Below, piece after piece: positions 63,251 to 64,000 of a stretch of 64,000 nt of DNA. Below the pieces are notes generated by a model. That model was not told where the DNA came from. It ran no database searches and saw nothing but the letters and a program-made list of their open reading frames with translations. This DNA comes from Magicicada septendecula. Lineage: Eukaryota > Arthropoda > Insecta > Hemiptera > Cicadidae. The stretch covers positions 151,669,574 to 151,733,573 of the forward strand of contig CM068369.1 in the NCBI GenBank assembly GCA_034769895.1. Direction: 5' to 3'. The first letter of the stretch is position 1, and each line of letters starts with the position of its first letter. The position numbers and the translations under genes were made by a program.

Positions 63251-64000
63251 CAACCAAGTTTTAAACTGAAATCTCCATCGATTCAATTATACATATACTT
63301 TGTAAGTATCTGAATTGTGTTTAGGGTAGCTGTGTTCCGAATGGTCTGAAATAGGTGTGTACTAGGTAAGTTGCTTAAATATGTCATAATGTTGTAACCA
63401 ACTACTCCCGTTGCTCCTCTGACTATAGGAACTATCTTGTGTTTTTACCTTCCACTTCTTCTCAATGCTATTAAAAGATCTCTGTAAGTTTTCTCTCTGC
63501 TTCTGTACATTGTTATAATCAGATGATATAGTTATATTTGGTAGTATAGACAAACTTTATTCTGCTGATTTCTTACATCTCGTTTATTGATGGCTATAGC
63601 TCTGTCCGTTTACAGTTGTATATTGCACTGTATTGTTATCTGATCTTTTCCTTCAACAGTTTTTTTGTTTGTGATCGTGCCAGTTATTTGTAACTTCTAC
63701 ATTATACCTGACTCCAAAGTATCAGCCTAACAGCTGCATGGTGACGTTCTACGTATTCTGTAGAACCAAGCATAGAACAACACCCACTCAAGTGAAGAAT
63801 ATTGTGGTTCACTCTGGCATGATCTATACTTGGCATTTTCTTGGGTCTTCAGTATACTCTCTTTGTTATACTTTGCACTAACCGCTTAATTATTACATGC
63901 ATTTACTAATGCTTTACTAATCCTTATGTTTTTCCTTTCACGTCTCCCTTAGTAAGCCACTGTTTTATAATTTTTTTTATGTACTCTGTACTCTTTCAGT
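63251..64000. other. Non-coding right flank
   Basis: No supportable gene. The 63-aa minus ORF at 63362-63553 could be a further eroded piece of the LINE but has no motif I can name. Confidence 0.4.

Overview
The window is AT-rich eukaryotic DNA made almost entirely of nested mobile elements. The host is most likely an arthropod, probably an insect. This is inferred from the LINE types, the insect-like Maverick/Polinton gene set, and a coiled-coil/poly-Asn gag of a large Ty3/gypsy-like LTR retrotransposon. I see no host gene and cannot name the species.

Layout. (1) 1-15180: two head-to-tail copies of a ~14-kb gypsy-type element on the minus strand, sharing one LTR. Copy 0 (1-1105 plus the shared LTR) runs off the left edge. 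Copy A (1106-15180) has LTRs of ~3.38 kb, a gag ORF, and a pol ORF interrupted by one nonsense codon. (2) 15181-22770: non-coding spacer with two LINE remnants, a tandem duplication, a foldback-like inverted-repeat element and long TTA and TTC microsatellites. (3) 22771-58036: a third gypsy copy (copy C, a different LTR subfamily, 3.3-kb LTRs, intact gag and pol). It is split by (4) a 20,892-bp Maverick/Polinton (adintovirus-like) element at 27833-48724. That element has ~368-bp terminal inverted repeats starting AG and ending CT, and a perfect 6-bp target duplication (actcac) immediately beyond pol of the host retrotransposon. (5) 58037-64000: what looks like a diverged related LTR in the opposite orientation, containing a 1.1-kb purine-rich minisatellite, followed by a third LINE remnant.

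The Maverick carries the usual kit. There is a protein-primed family B DNA polymerase (broken), a retrovirus-like integrase with chromodomain, an FtsK/HerA-type packaging ATPase, an adenain-like cysteine protease, major and minor capsid proteins, and a parvovirus-type phospholipase A2. A DUF8207-like protein, a fibre-like repeat protein and several orphan genes complete it. Its right end holds unusual cargo: a secreted matrix metalloproteinase with cysteine switch and hemopexin domain, and a cluster of BIR (IAP-type) zinc domains. A candidate tRNA-like Pol III unit also lies there. The left end carries decayed inverted fragments of right-end genes (metalloproteinase 5' end twice, integrase 3' part) and a BIR remnant, as if the ends had once been mirrored over several kb. 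Several core genes carry frameshifts, many at or near A-runs, so the copy is either recently decayed or affected by sequence indel errors.

Nesting gives relative ages. Copy C inserted first (its LTRs look more than 99% identical by eye) and the Maverick later. Both are young.
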